Positions 51,831 through 59,461 of a DNA stretch of 64,000 nt are shown piece by piece. The translations under genes and the position numbers were made by a program. The first letter of the stretch is position 1, and the number at the start of each line of letters is the position of its first letter. The DNA is from Paenarthrobacter ureafaciens. GTDB lineage: Bacteria > Actinomycetota > Actinomycetes > Actinomycetales > Micrococcaceae. The notes below the pieces were generated by a model. That model made no database searches. It saw only the letters and a program-made list of their open reading frames with translations, and was not told where the DNA came from. Location: the NCBI RefSeq assembly GCF_004028095.1, contig NZ_SBHM01000007.1, positions 1,240,001 to 1,304,000 on the forward strand, in the 5' to 3' direction.

Positions 51831-53110
51831 TACTCCCCCTTGTCGCCGTTCCAGTTCAGCTCGGCGTGTACCGCCCAGCCGCCGTTCCTGCCAGGTCCGG
51901 CCCCGATTTTTCCGGCGTAGATTCCGGCCCGCTCCCGCATGCCTGCAATTCCTTGGCCGGTGCCCAGGCTTCCCTTCCCGTTGCCGTCCCTGGTTCCGCG
52001 GCCGTCGTCGAGCACGTCGATGGTGACCAGGTCGCCGTTGCGCGCCACCTGCACGTCCACCCGGCTCAGCGACCTTCCGTACCTCAGGACGTTGGTCAGC
52101 GATTCCTGGACAATCCGATAGACCGTCAGTTCGAACGCAGGATCGGCCGGGAGCGCGGGTCCCGTATGAGCATAGTGAAGCGGAAGCCCTGCCGTCCGGA
52201 ATCCATCCAGCAGCTTGGAAAGGTTGTGTCCCGATTCCAACGGTGTGAGCGGCGCCGGACGGCCGGAATCGTCCCTTAGGACGCCCAATACCCTGCGCAT
52301 GTCAGCCAAGGCGTTCCGCCCCGTCCTGGATAGTTCACCAAGCACCTCGCCGGCGCGTTCGGGATCCTTCTTCACTACCACTGCCGCACCGTCGGAAAGG
52401 CTCACCATGACCGTGAGCGAGTGTGCCACGACGTCGTGCATCTCGCGGGCGATCCTGTTGCGCTCGGTGACCTTGCCCAGCTGGGTCGTGCGAGCCACCC
52501 AGGCGGCGATCTCCGCCTCATGCTCCCGGCGCTCCCGGACCGAAATGCCGATTCCCGTGGCCAGGAGGTTGGACAGCATGATGGTCACGGCCGTGGCGAT
52601 GTTGTTGATGAGGTGGAAGTTCTCCGGAACCTCCCGGAGCGTGTCCATGTTGCTGGGGCTAGTCCACATGAAGAGATAGAGCAAGCTCAGGGGGAGGCTG
52701 GCCGCGCCCAGCACCACGAAGGCAACGGGACGCTTTCTGGCGGATGCTACGGCGTAAAGGGCGAACCAAAGACCCGCCGAGACGTTCGATCCCCAAGGGT
52801 TGAGGATGGTAGCGGCGATTTCCAGGAGGGCAACGGCGGCCGCCACATGAATCGGGCTCTGCCGCCGGAACCACAGTGCCAGGGCGATGAGCAAAAGGAA
52901 TGACGTGACCAGCCACTTGCCCTCGATGACCGAAGAGATGATGGTGGGCAGCGCCAGAAGCACATAGCAAGAGACCACCACGGCATCCATGGCCAGCGGG
53001 TGCTCGTAGAAATAGCGCCGCACGCGTCCGCGGCGGCGCTGGGTGATTTCCGCGAAGGACGCGTCAGCCGGACCGGCCAACGCGTCCTTCCTTTGTGGGA
53101 CTTCGATCAT
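51830..53110 (-). CDS. Sensor histidine kinase (HisKA_3 type)
   Basis: 426 residues. There are several membrane helices in the first 190 residues, a dimerisation helix with the H-box REMHDVVAHSL (His about 225), and an HATPase with VQESLTNVLRYG and DVLDDGRGTRDG and GQGIAGMRERAGIYAG. Senses an envelope signal and phosphorylates the adjacent regulator. It follows the ABC permease gene by 18 bp. Confidence 0.92.
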   Translation of the reverse strand: MIEVPQRKDALAGPADASFAEITQRRRGRVRRYFYEHPLAMDAVVVSCYVLLALPTIISSVIEGKWLVTSFLLLIALALWFRRQSPIHVAAAVALLEIAATILNPWGSNVSAGLWFALYAVASARKRPVAFVVLGAASLPLSLLYLFMWTSPSNMDTLREVPENFHLINNIATAVTIMLSNLLATGIGISVRERREHEAEIAAWVARTTQLGKVTERNRIAREMHDVVAHSLTVMVSLSDGAAVVVKKDPERAGEVLGELSRTGRNALADMRRVLGVLRDDSGRPAPLTPLESGHNLSKLLDGFRTAGLPLHYAHTGPALPADPAFELTVYRIVQESLTNVLRYGRSLSRVDVQVARNGDLVTIDVLDDGRGTRDGNGKGSLGTGQGIAGMRERAGIYAGKIGAGPGRNGGWAVHAELNWNGDKGE

Positions 53111-53128
53111 GAAGAGAGCCTAAACGCC

Positions 53129-53980
53129 CTAGACGTCCCGCTTCTTGAGCAGAACCATGGCAATTGCCACCGGCACAACAACCCAGGCGGTCAGCACCAG
53201 CGCGGCCTGCCACGCTTCCAGCGTGTCCGGGACGTGCTCGACGGCGGTCATCGGGTTGATGGTGCTGGTGGGGAGGTACTTGTTGGCTTCCTTGAAGAAA
53301 TCGCCGGGGATGAGCTGGAATGCGATGGGAGCCACGAACAACAGGCCGACGAGGCTCATGATGCCACCGGCCGAGTTCCGGACGATCGTTCCCAGGGCCA
53401 TGCCGATCGCAGCCACGGCGGCCACATAGATGCTGTTCACCAGCAGGAGCTTGATGGACTGCGAGCTGCCAAGGTCCAGCTTGAGGTTGTAGTTATCCAC
53501 GATCGGCAATGAAACGAGCCCTGCTACGTACGTGGCAACAGCGGTCAGAAGGAACGCGCTCACCACCACCACAATGAGCTTCGCCAGGAACGGGGAGAGG
53601 CGCTTGGGCACGGCGGCGAAGGTGGAACGTGCCATGCCGGTGGTGAATTCCGAGCTCATGAGCAGCACGCCCAGGGAGCCAAGGATGAGCTGGGCGAACG
53701 AGATTCCGGACGTCGGAATGCTGACGGCCAGGTCTCCGCCCTGGGCTGCCATCGCGGCGGCCGCTTCAGGATCGCGGGCTGCCTGGTCGGCGAACTGTCC
53801 TGTTCCCCATGCAGCCAAGGCCGCGAAGCCGACCATGACCACAGCCGTGGAGGCCAGGAGGATGAGGGTCGAAAGCAGAGTGCGGAATTTGATGAATTCG
53901 GAGTTCAGAACCCGGTGGAAAGCCGGTCCTGGGCCCACCGGGGTGCGTGTGGGTTTGCTGTCCGTGATTGCGGTGCTCAC
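53129..53980 (-). CDS. ABC transporter permease subunit
   Basis: 283 residues with six hydrophobic segments. A large hydrophilic loop follows the first (about residues 65-100, FADQAARDPEAAAAMAAQGG). It resembles ABC-2 exporters of the LanFEG/bacitracin-type family. It starts at GTG overlapping the ATPase stop by one base (TAGTG). Membrane component of an efflux system. Confidence 0.87.
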   Translation of the reverse strand: MSTAITDSKPTRTPVGPGPAFHRVLNSEFIKFRTLLSTLILLASTAVVMVGFAALAAWGTGQFADQAARDPEAAAAMAAQGGDLAVSIPTSGISFAQLILGSLGVLLMSSEFTTGMARSTFAAVPKRLSPFLAKLIVVVVSAFLLTAVATYVAGLVSLPIVDNYNLKLDLGSSQSIKLLLVNSIYVAAVAAIGMALGTIVRNSAGGIMSLVGLLFVAPIAFQLIPGDFFKEANKYLPTSTINPMTAVEHVPDTLEAWQAALVLTAWVVVPVAIAMVLLKKRDV

Positions 53981-54927
53981 TAGTTCTTCCCTCCGGCCGA
54001 AGCGGGAACCGACGTCCCGGTGTTGATGTGCGAGTGGTACTCCACCTCGTCCTTGGTCAGCTCCATGTAGGCCTCCTCGAGGCTCGCTTGGAGAGGCGTG
54101 AGTTCGTAGACCATGACCTGGTTGTCCAACGCGGTGCGTGCGATGGCGCGTGGATCAAGTCCACTTACCTCCAGAAGCTCGCGTTCGTGGACCTCCACCG
54201 AAACGCCTTGCCCGGCCAGCAGCTGCATGAGGTGTTCAGGCTGATCGGTGCGGACGCGGGTGCGGGCCTGGCCCTTGCCGGTGATGATGTCGGCGATGGG
54301 AGCATCGGCGATGATCTTGCCGCGGCCGATCACTATCAGGTGGTCTGCCGTGAGTGCCATTTCGCTCATGAGGTGGCTGGACAGGAAGACCGTGCGGCCC
54401 TCGGACGCCAGGTACTTGACCAGGTTCCTGACCCACACGACGCCTTCAGGGTCCAAGCCGTTCACCGGCTCGTCCAGGATGATTGTCTGGGGATCCCCCA
54501 GAAGCGCGGCGGCGATGCCCAGGCGTTGTCCCATGCCGAGCGAGAATCCCTTGACCTTCTTCTTGGCAACATCGCCCAGGCCGGTCATCTCAATCACTTC
54601 ACGCACACGGCTCTTGGGGATGCTGTGCGTTGCTGCCATGGCCAGCAGGTGGTTGTAAGCCGTGCGGCTGGTGTGGACTGCCTTGGCATCCAGCAGGGCG
54701 CCAATCTCACGCAGGGGAGCCACATGCTTTTCGAATGGCACGCCGTTCACGGTCACGGAGCCGGACGTGGGCGTGTCCAGTCCCATAATCATGCGCATTG
54801 TGGTGGACTTGCCGGCACCGTTCGGGCCGAGGAAGCCCGTTACCCGGCCGGCCTGGACCGTAAAACTGACGCCACCTACGGCTGTTTTTTCGCCGTAGAC
54901 CTTCGTCAGGCCTTTTGCTTCGATCAT
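53980..54927 (-). CDS. ABC transporter ATP-binding protein
   Basis: 315 residues. Walker A is GPNGAGKSTT, signature FSLGMGQRLGIAAAL, Walker B TIILDEPVNGLDP, H-loop FLSSHLMSE. The last 90 residues are a C-terminal domain with regulatory appearance. First gene of ATPase-permease-kinase-regulator operon, a common arrangement for peptide/antibiotic or stress efflux. Confidence 0.92.
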   Translation of the reverse strand: MIEAKGLTKVYGEKTAVGGVSFTVQAGRVTGFLGPNGAGKSTTMRMIMGLDTPTSGSVTVNGVPFEKHVAPLREIGALLDAKAVHTSRTAYNHLLAMAATHSIPKSRVREVIEMTGLGDVAKKKVKGFSLGMGQRLGIAAALLGDPQTIILDEPVNGLDPEGVVWVRNLVKYLASEGRTVFLSSHLMSEMALTADHLIVIGRGKIIADAPIADIITGKGQARTRVRTDQPEHLMQLLAGQGVSVEVHERELLEVSGLDPRAIARTALDNQVMVYELTPLQASLEEAYMELTKDEVEYHSHINTGTSVPASAGGKN

Positions 54928-55067
54928 GGAAGCGTTCCCTCCCTAGACACGTGTACGTGCAGATGAGTTGTGAATGTACTTAAACGCTAGTCAGGGAAGA
55001 GAAGGAAATCGCCTGTCCCAGGGATGATTCAGGGTCCGGTCAGGGTAGTCCTACCGGATGACCCGCC

Positions 55068-55089
55068 CGGATATCCGCCCGGATATCCG
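55068..55089. repeat. Tandem CGGATATCCG palindrome
   Basis: The perfect palindrome CGGATATCCG occurs at 55068-55077 and 55080-55089 at a 12-bp period just past the stop of the PAP2/lipid-kinase gene. Short, possibly a terminator-like or protein-binding site. Confidence 0.55.
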
Positions 55090-55094
55090 GCCGG

Positions 55095-56600
55095 TTATCC
55101 CACCGGGGGAAGCGGCGAGTACACGCGCAGTCCGCCTGTCCGGATCGAGAATTCGGCACTCCGGACGTTGGCCTTCGCCTCACCGTCGACGGCCAGGGCC
55201 AGGGGCTGGTCCGCGGCCTCAATCGTGATGCTGCCGGCCTCGGACAGGTGCGTCACCTTGGAGGAGGCTACAGTGCCGGTCACCACTGCCCACAGCAACC
55301 GGGCACGGGCGAACGGCTCGTCCGCCGAAATCATCCGCAAGTCCAGGACGCCGTCGTCCAGCACCGGGCGGCGAATGGGCGCATGGTCAGCGGGGTAGTA
55401 GCGTCCACGGCCCATGTACATGATCCACAGCTTGTGCCTGACGCCGTCCACTCTGAGCGTGGTGGGGGAGTTCACCGCGAAGGTCCGCAGCGATGCCACC
55501 AGGCTCGCCAGCGGCTTACCGAGTGCCGGCTGCAAACGTTCACGCCGTCTCACCAGGTTGGGGTAAACACCCACGCTGGCCGTATTGAGCATGGCCAGCT
55601 CGATGGTTTCCGGCATCTCCGGCAGACCGCGCTGCACCACCACCCAGCCCAGGTCCACAGAGGCGCCCCAGCCCTTGGTGAGCGCTTCCACGGCATCGTC
55701 CATGGAGTTGCTGCCCAGGTCGCGGGCAAAGTGGTTGAGCGTTCCGCCCGGCAGGACCAGTAGTGGAAGGGAATGTTCGACGGCGGCAGCCGCCGCAGTG
55801 CCTACCGTTCCGTCACCGCCCCATACCCCCAGAGCGACGGCCTCGGGTCTTGACGCCACAGTGCGGACAGCTGCCTCGACGTCTTCTCCCTCAGCGATCT
55901 CGTGTATATGCGCCTTGGGGAATAGTTTCTTGAGCAGCTCGCCGGTCTCTGGCGTATAAGACCCTCCCATGGCGTTGACGGCGATCACCAGCCCGTCGCC
56001 GTCGGCGATTGCCGGTACGTCCGCCGGAGTCCGCCGGGGCGTAGGCTCCGGCGGACGGGCCGGCCACCACTTGCGCGTCAATAAGGCGGCTCCGGCGCCG
56101 AGGGCCGAACCGAAGACAACATCCGAGGGCCAATGGGCGCCCGTGTGGACCCTCGAGTAGGCCACACCGGCAGCCACGGGAGCCAAAGCGAGGCCGATTG
56201 CCGGTGAAACGATCCCGGCTCCCACCGCGAAGGCCACTGCCGAGGCGGAATGTCCCGACGGCATCGATGAGCTGGTGGGCTGAGGATTCACGAACCTGAA
56301 AACAGGAAGGTGATCGGGCGAGGGCCTGGTGCGCGGCAGGACGGTCTTGAAAACCAGGTTCGTGACGGCGGACGCGACGCCCAAGGCGAGCAAACCGTGC
56401 AGCGCGGCCCGGCGCGGCCTGCCCGGAACGGTCGCCATGACCCCCGCGATGCCGAACCACAGCTTGCCCTTGGTGGCGGCAGCGGACAGGTAACGGAAGA
56501 AGTCGTCGTGGTTGCCCTGGCGCTGGCGGGATACGGCCCGCACGAGGAAGTGATCGAATTTCGTCACGTTGTGGGGACCTATGCCCGGGAAGCCTCGCAT
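55095..56600 (-). CDS. Fusion of PAP2 phosphatase and diacylglycerol-kinase-like domain
   Basis: 501 residues from the ATG at 56600. Residues 1-190 form a PAP2 membrane phosphatase with VLPRTRPSPDHLP, SSSMPSGHSASAV and AYSRVHTGAHWPSDVV (the three motifs). Residues 215-500 form a DAGK domain, GLVIAVNAMGGS, VWGGDGTVGTAAAAA and LPGGTLNHFARD. One protein could thus phosphorylate and dephosphorylate membrane lipids, e.g. phosphatidate metabolism. Divergent from the second PAP2 gene, 83 bp apart. Upstream in-frame codons do not belong to the family. Confidence 0.87.
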   Translation of the reverse strand: MRGFPGIGPHNVTKFDHFLVRAVSRQRQGNHDDFFRYLSAAATKGKLWFGIAGVMATVPGRPRRAALHGLLALGVASAVTNLVFKTVLPRTRPSPDHLPVFRFVNPQPTSSSMPSGHSASAVAFAVGAGIVSPAIGLALAPVAAGVAYSRVHTGAHWPSDVVFGSALGAGAALLTRKWWPARPPEPTPRRTPADVPAIADGDGLVIAVNAMGGSYTPETGELLKKLFPKAHIHEIAEGEDVEAAVRTVASRPEAVALGVWGGDGTVGTAAAAAVEHSLPLLVLPGGTLNHFARDLGSNSMDDAVEALTKGWGASVDLGWVVVQRGLPEMPETIELAMLNTASVGVYPNLVRRRERLQPALGKPLASLVASLRTFAVNSPTTLRVDGVRHKLWIMYMGRGRYYPADHAPIRRPVLDDGVLDLRMISADEPFARARLLWAVVTGTVASSKVTHLSEAGSITIEAADQPLALAVDGEAKANVRSAEFSIRTGGLRVYSPLPPVG

Positions 56601-56683
56601 CAACCCACAGTATCGCCCCGCTCCGTAGTTCGGCGGAGGTCCCTTCCCCCGAATGCCCAGGAAGCTCTGGCTACCATGAAGGC

Positions 56684-57388
56684 ATGCCACGCATATTGGA
56701 ACCCCGCCACCGGCCAAGCTCGCTGCTCGTCGCACCTGCCGCGCTGTTGTTGACGGCATTCCTCGTGCCCGGACTTTTGATCCTCGCCGGGCAGGGCGAA
56801 CCGGCGTTCAACGGGGTAGACACCCAGTGGCAGGCCTTGATCTTTACGCTTCATTCGCCGTTCTGGGACCAGGTCAATGCCTTCCTGAACTGGCTCGGTT
56901 ATGTGGGCGTGCTCATTCTGGAAGTCCTCTTGGTGGCGGTGTTGCTCCTCTGGCGCAGGCCGAAGATGGCCCTCTTCTCCGCCCTCGCGGCGTTGATTGC
57001 GTTGGGAGTGACCCAGCTTGCCAAAGCAGTGGTTGGGCGCGATCGTCCTGAAGGCGCAAAGGTCCTGACGGACACTGGTTCATACCCTTCAGGGCATGTA
57101 TCCGCAACGGCCGTCTTTCTCATGACCCTCGTACTGCTCACAGGCAAGCTGTGGTTCAAGCTTCTGGCCATCGCGGGAATCCTCGTCACGATGGCCAGCC
57201 GAACCTATCTCTCCGCCCACTGGCTCAGCGATGTCCTTGGTGGTGCATGCGTGGGAGTGGGCGTGACGCTGCTGCTGTGGGTCCCTTTCATGAAGATATG
57301 CATCCAGGAGAATCTATCTGCGGTTACTTCTCCTGTGTGGCAGGCAAGGGCTTCGCGACGCCAGCCAGCAGAAGGGCAACCAGAATAG
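56684..57388 (+). CDS. PAP2-family membrane phosphatase
   Basis: 234 residues, six helices. Motifs KAVVGRDRPEGA, GSYPSGHVSATAVF and SRTYLSAHWLSDVLGG are intact, including the catalytic His residues. Dephosphorylates lipid or undecaprenyl pyrophosphate type substrates. Its 3' end overlaps the convergent MFS gene by 65 bp (57324-57388). Confidence 0.9.
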   Translation: MPRILEPRHRPSSLLVAPAALLLTAFLVPGLLILAGQGEPAFNGVDTQWQALIFTLHSPFWDQVNAFLNWLGYVGVLILEVLLVAVLLLWRRPKMALFSALAALIALGVTQLAKAVVGRDRPEGAKVLTDTGSYPSGHVSATAVFLMTLVLLTGKLWFKLLAIAGILVTMASRTYLSAHWLSDVLGGACVGVGVTLLLWVPFMKICIQENLSAVTSPVWQARASRRQPAEGQPE

Positions 57389-58523
57389 GTGCTCCAATGG
57401 CCAGGAGCGCATTGTGGATACCTGTGTGGTCGCCCAGGTAACCCAGCAGGGGAGGACCCGCAAGGAAAGCTACGTACCCGATAGTCGACACCACGGAAAC
57501 CCTGACTGCAGCATGTTTGGGGTCGTCGGCGGCAGCGGACATCCCCATGGGGAAGGCCAGGGCGGCTCCGACGCCCCAAAGGGTTGCGCCGGCTCCAGCC
57601 AGAACCACATTGTCCGCCAGGACGAACAGGACCAAGCCGACCGCAGCGGCAGCCATGCTTGCCCGGAGTACGGCCACCCGACCGAACTTGTCGATCACCT
57701 TGCCACCGAGGAAACGCATGAGGGTCATGCCGGCAACGAACAGGGCAAAGAGCAGGGCGCCTCCCCCTTCCGACGTTCCCAGGCCATCGACCGCTGCCTT
57801 GGCAATCCAGTCGTTGCCCGCGCCTTCCGTCAGGGTCGCCCCCAGGACCACGACGCCGATGAGCAGCGTCCTGCCGTCCCGCCAGGCAGAAGGTCCGCGC
57901 TTGACGTCAGTGCCGCCGTCGGACGCTTCAACAACTGGCGCGTGCGGCAGGAAGTAGCGCGGCGCCGTCAGCGCCAGTACCAATGCGATGCCTGCAATGA
58001 CCAGCAGATGCTCAGGCAGGCCCACGCCAAGGTGTGAAAGGCCCGCACCGATGAGCGCGCCAACGAACGCGCCGCCGCTGAAGGCGGCATGGAACTGCGG
58101 CATGATGGTGCGCCTGAGCCGGTGTTCGACGTCGGCGCCCTCGATGTTTTGGGCGACGTCCCACAGGCCGATGCCAATGCCGAAGAAGAACAGCGAGACG
58201 GCCATCACGGGAACAGAGGCCGCCATGAGGGCAACGGCGATCCCTACCCCGGCTGCCGCTGCCACCGCCCCGGCCGTCCGGACCGTGTTGGCGGTCCCGA
58301 TCCGTCCTACGACCCAGCCCGCCGTTGGCAGCGCCAGGAGGGAGCCCACCGCGGTGCAGAGCAGGAGGCTGCCCATCTGTCCGGACGTGAGGCTGAGCGC
58401 TTCGGTAACGGCGGGAATGCGGGCAGCCCAACTGGCAAAGACCAGCCCGTTCATGCCGAAGACGAAAAACGTGGCTATTGCGGCCGCGTTCACGTTGGGG
58501 ACGGTTCGGGTGCTGGTGGTCAT
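57324..58523 (-). CDS. MFS transporter linked to DeoR regulator
   Basis: 399 residues, twelve helices. FVFGMNGLVFASWAARIPAV at the start, with AGWVVGRIGTANTVRTAG and IGLWDVAQNIEGADVEHRLRR, places it among fucose-permease-like or multidrug-like MFS proteins. The ATG at 58523 overlaps the DeoR stop (ATGA), so the two are translated together. Possible sugar permease given DeoR. Confidence 0.86.
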   Translation of the reverse strand: MTTSTRTVPNVNAAAIATFFVFGMNGLVFASWAARIPAVTEALSLTSGQMGSLLLCTAVGSLLALPTAGWVVGRIGTANTVRTAGAVAAAAGVGIAVALMAASVPVMAVSLFFFGIGIGLWDVAQNIEGADVEHRLRRTIMPQFHAAFSGGAFVGALIGAGLSHLGVGLPEHLLVIAGIALVLALTAPRYFLPHAPVVEASDGGTDVKRGPSAWRDGRTLLIGVVVLGATLTEGAGNDWIAKAAVDGLGTSEGGGALLFALFVAGMTLMRFLGGKVIDKFGRVAVLRASMAAAAVGLVLFVLADNVVLAGAGATLWGVGAALAFPMGMSAAADDPKHAAVRVSVVSTIGYVAFLAGPPLLGYLGDHTGIHNALLAIGAPILVALLLAGVAKPLPATQEK

Positions 58524-59275
58524 GCAATCACAACTTCCACAGAGAGTTCGTCGAGCAAGGAAAGATCTTTGGGGGCCGGTTCCACATCGGTAACCAGTAC
58601 GTCGGCTGCGTCCATCGCAGCCACCAAGGCAAGGGCGCTGGCCCTCCATTTGCTGCCGGAGCCTGCCACTATCACCCTCGACGCTGATTCCAGGCCGGCC
58701 CGCTTCACTGCCGCATCATCGAGGTCGTGGGCAAGGAGTCCGTCTTTGAGGTTGAACGCGCACGGCGTGATGACGGCCGTATCAAAACGCAGTGACCGCA
58801 CGTTGGCTTCAGCCATGGGTCCGCGGAAGGAGAGCTCGCCGGGGACCAGCCGTCCTCCGGGCAGGATCAGCTCAGGACGTCCCCCTGCCAAAGCATCCAC
58901 ACTGTGCAGGGACATGGGCATGACGGTCAGTTGGCGCTTTCCGATGCTGCGGGCAATTTCCGTTGCCGTCGAACCGCTGTCCAACCAGACGTGTTCGCGG
59001 TCCTGGAGCAGGGCGTCCACGGCTGCCGCGATCCTGACTTTGCCCTGGTGGTCTTCCAACTCCCGCTGGCCGTAGCCGGGGTTATCGCCCTTGAAGAGGA
59101 GGCTCCGCGCGCCTCCGTGGACGCGCTTAAGCACTCCGTTGGCGGCGAGGATCTCCAAGTCGCGCCGGATGGTGGCACCGGAAGCACCGCATTCGGCCAT
59201 CAGCTCATCGACTGTCACAGCCTCGCGGGTTCGCAGCAATTCACCGATTAAGCGGTGGCGGTCGGCTGTTCCCAT
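58520..59275 (-). CDS. DeoR/GlpR-family transcriptional regulator
   Basis: 251 residues. The N-terminal helix-turn-helix includes LIGELLRTREAVTVDELMAECGASGATIRRDLEIL, the DeoR signature. The C-terminal sugar-phosphate sensor has VWLDSGSTATEIAR, VITPCAFNLKDGLLAHDLDDAAVKRAGLESASRV and AGSGSKW. It would repress a sugar-catabolic gene, most likely the coupled MFS gene and itself, through a palindrome 21 bp upstream (59296-59330). Confidence 0.93.
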   Translation of the reverse strand: MGTADRHRLIGELLRTREAVTVDELMAECGASGATIRRDLEILAANGVLKRVHGGARSLLFKGDNPGYGQRELEDHQGKVRIAAAVDALLQDREHVWLDSGSTATEIARSIGKRQLTVMPMSLHSVDALAGGRPELILPGGRLVPGELSFRGPMAEANVRSLRFDTAVITPCAFNLKDGLLAHDLDDAAVKRAGLESASRVIVAGSGSKWRASALALVAAMDAADVLVTDVEPAPKDLSLLDELSVEVVIA

Positions 59276-59295
59276 GTCTTCAGGCTATCAGCTCT

Positions 59296-59330
59296 TGAGC
59301 AAATGATCACCAAGTGTGATCATTTGCTCA
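59296..59330. promoter_or_regulatory. Perfect operator palindrome of the DeoR-MFS operon
   Basis: TGAGCAAATGATCAC (59296-59310) and GTGATCATTTGCTCA (59316-59330) are perfect 15-bp inverted repeats with a 5-bp spacer. It lies 21-55 bp upstream of the DeoR start, as expected for an autoregulatory site. AT content is above its surroundings. Confidence 0.8.
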
Positions 59331-59335
59331 CCGTT

Positions 59336-59455
59336 GCTCTATCACATCCCGACACGTTCCCACCATCCTCCTCTCACATCCCGCCCCTCAACCGCCGATG
59401 CTCTCGCAGTATCTGCAAGAGCGTCGGTCAAAAGGGGGTGGGATGTGGGAGAGGA
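59336..59455. repeat. Intergenic repeat, family A copy near the DeoR operon
   Basis: GCTCTATCACATCCC (59336-59350) is identical to the family A core at 22199 and 22231. The hairpin CCGATGCTCT/AGAGCGTCGG (59395-59427, one G-T pair) and reverse-orientation GGGATGTGGGAGAGGAACCGG (59440-59460) complete the element. It also sits at the ABC-F gene's end. Confidence 0.75.
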
Positions 59456-59461
59456 ACCGGA

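Noticed and set aside
52215..52903. Long plus-strand frames inside the histidine kinase gene
   Set aside because: High-GC antisense shadows with no domain or ribosome site.
55068..55089. Ordinary terminator for the PAP2/lipid-kinase gene
   Set aside because: Each unit is a short palindrome without a T-run; listed only as a small repeat.
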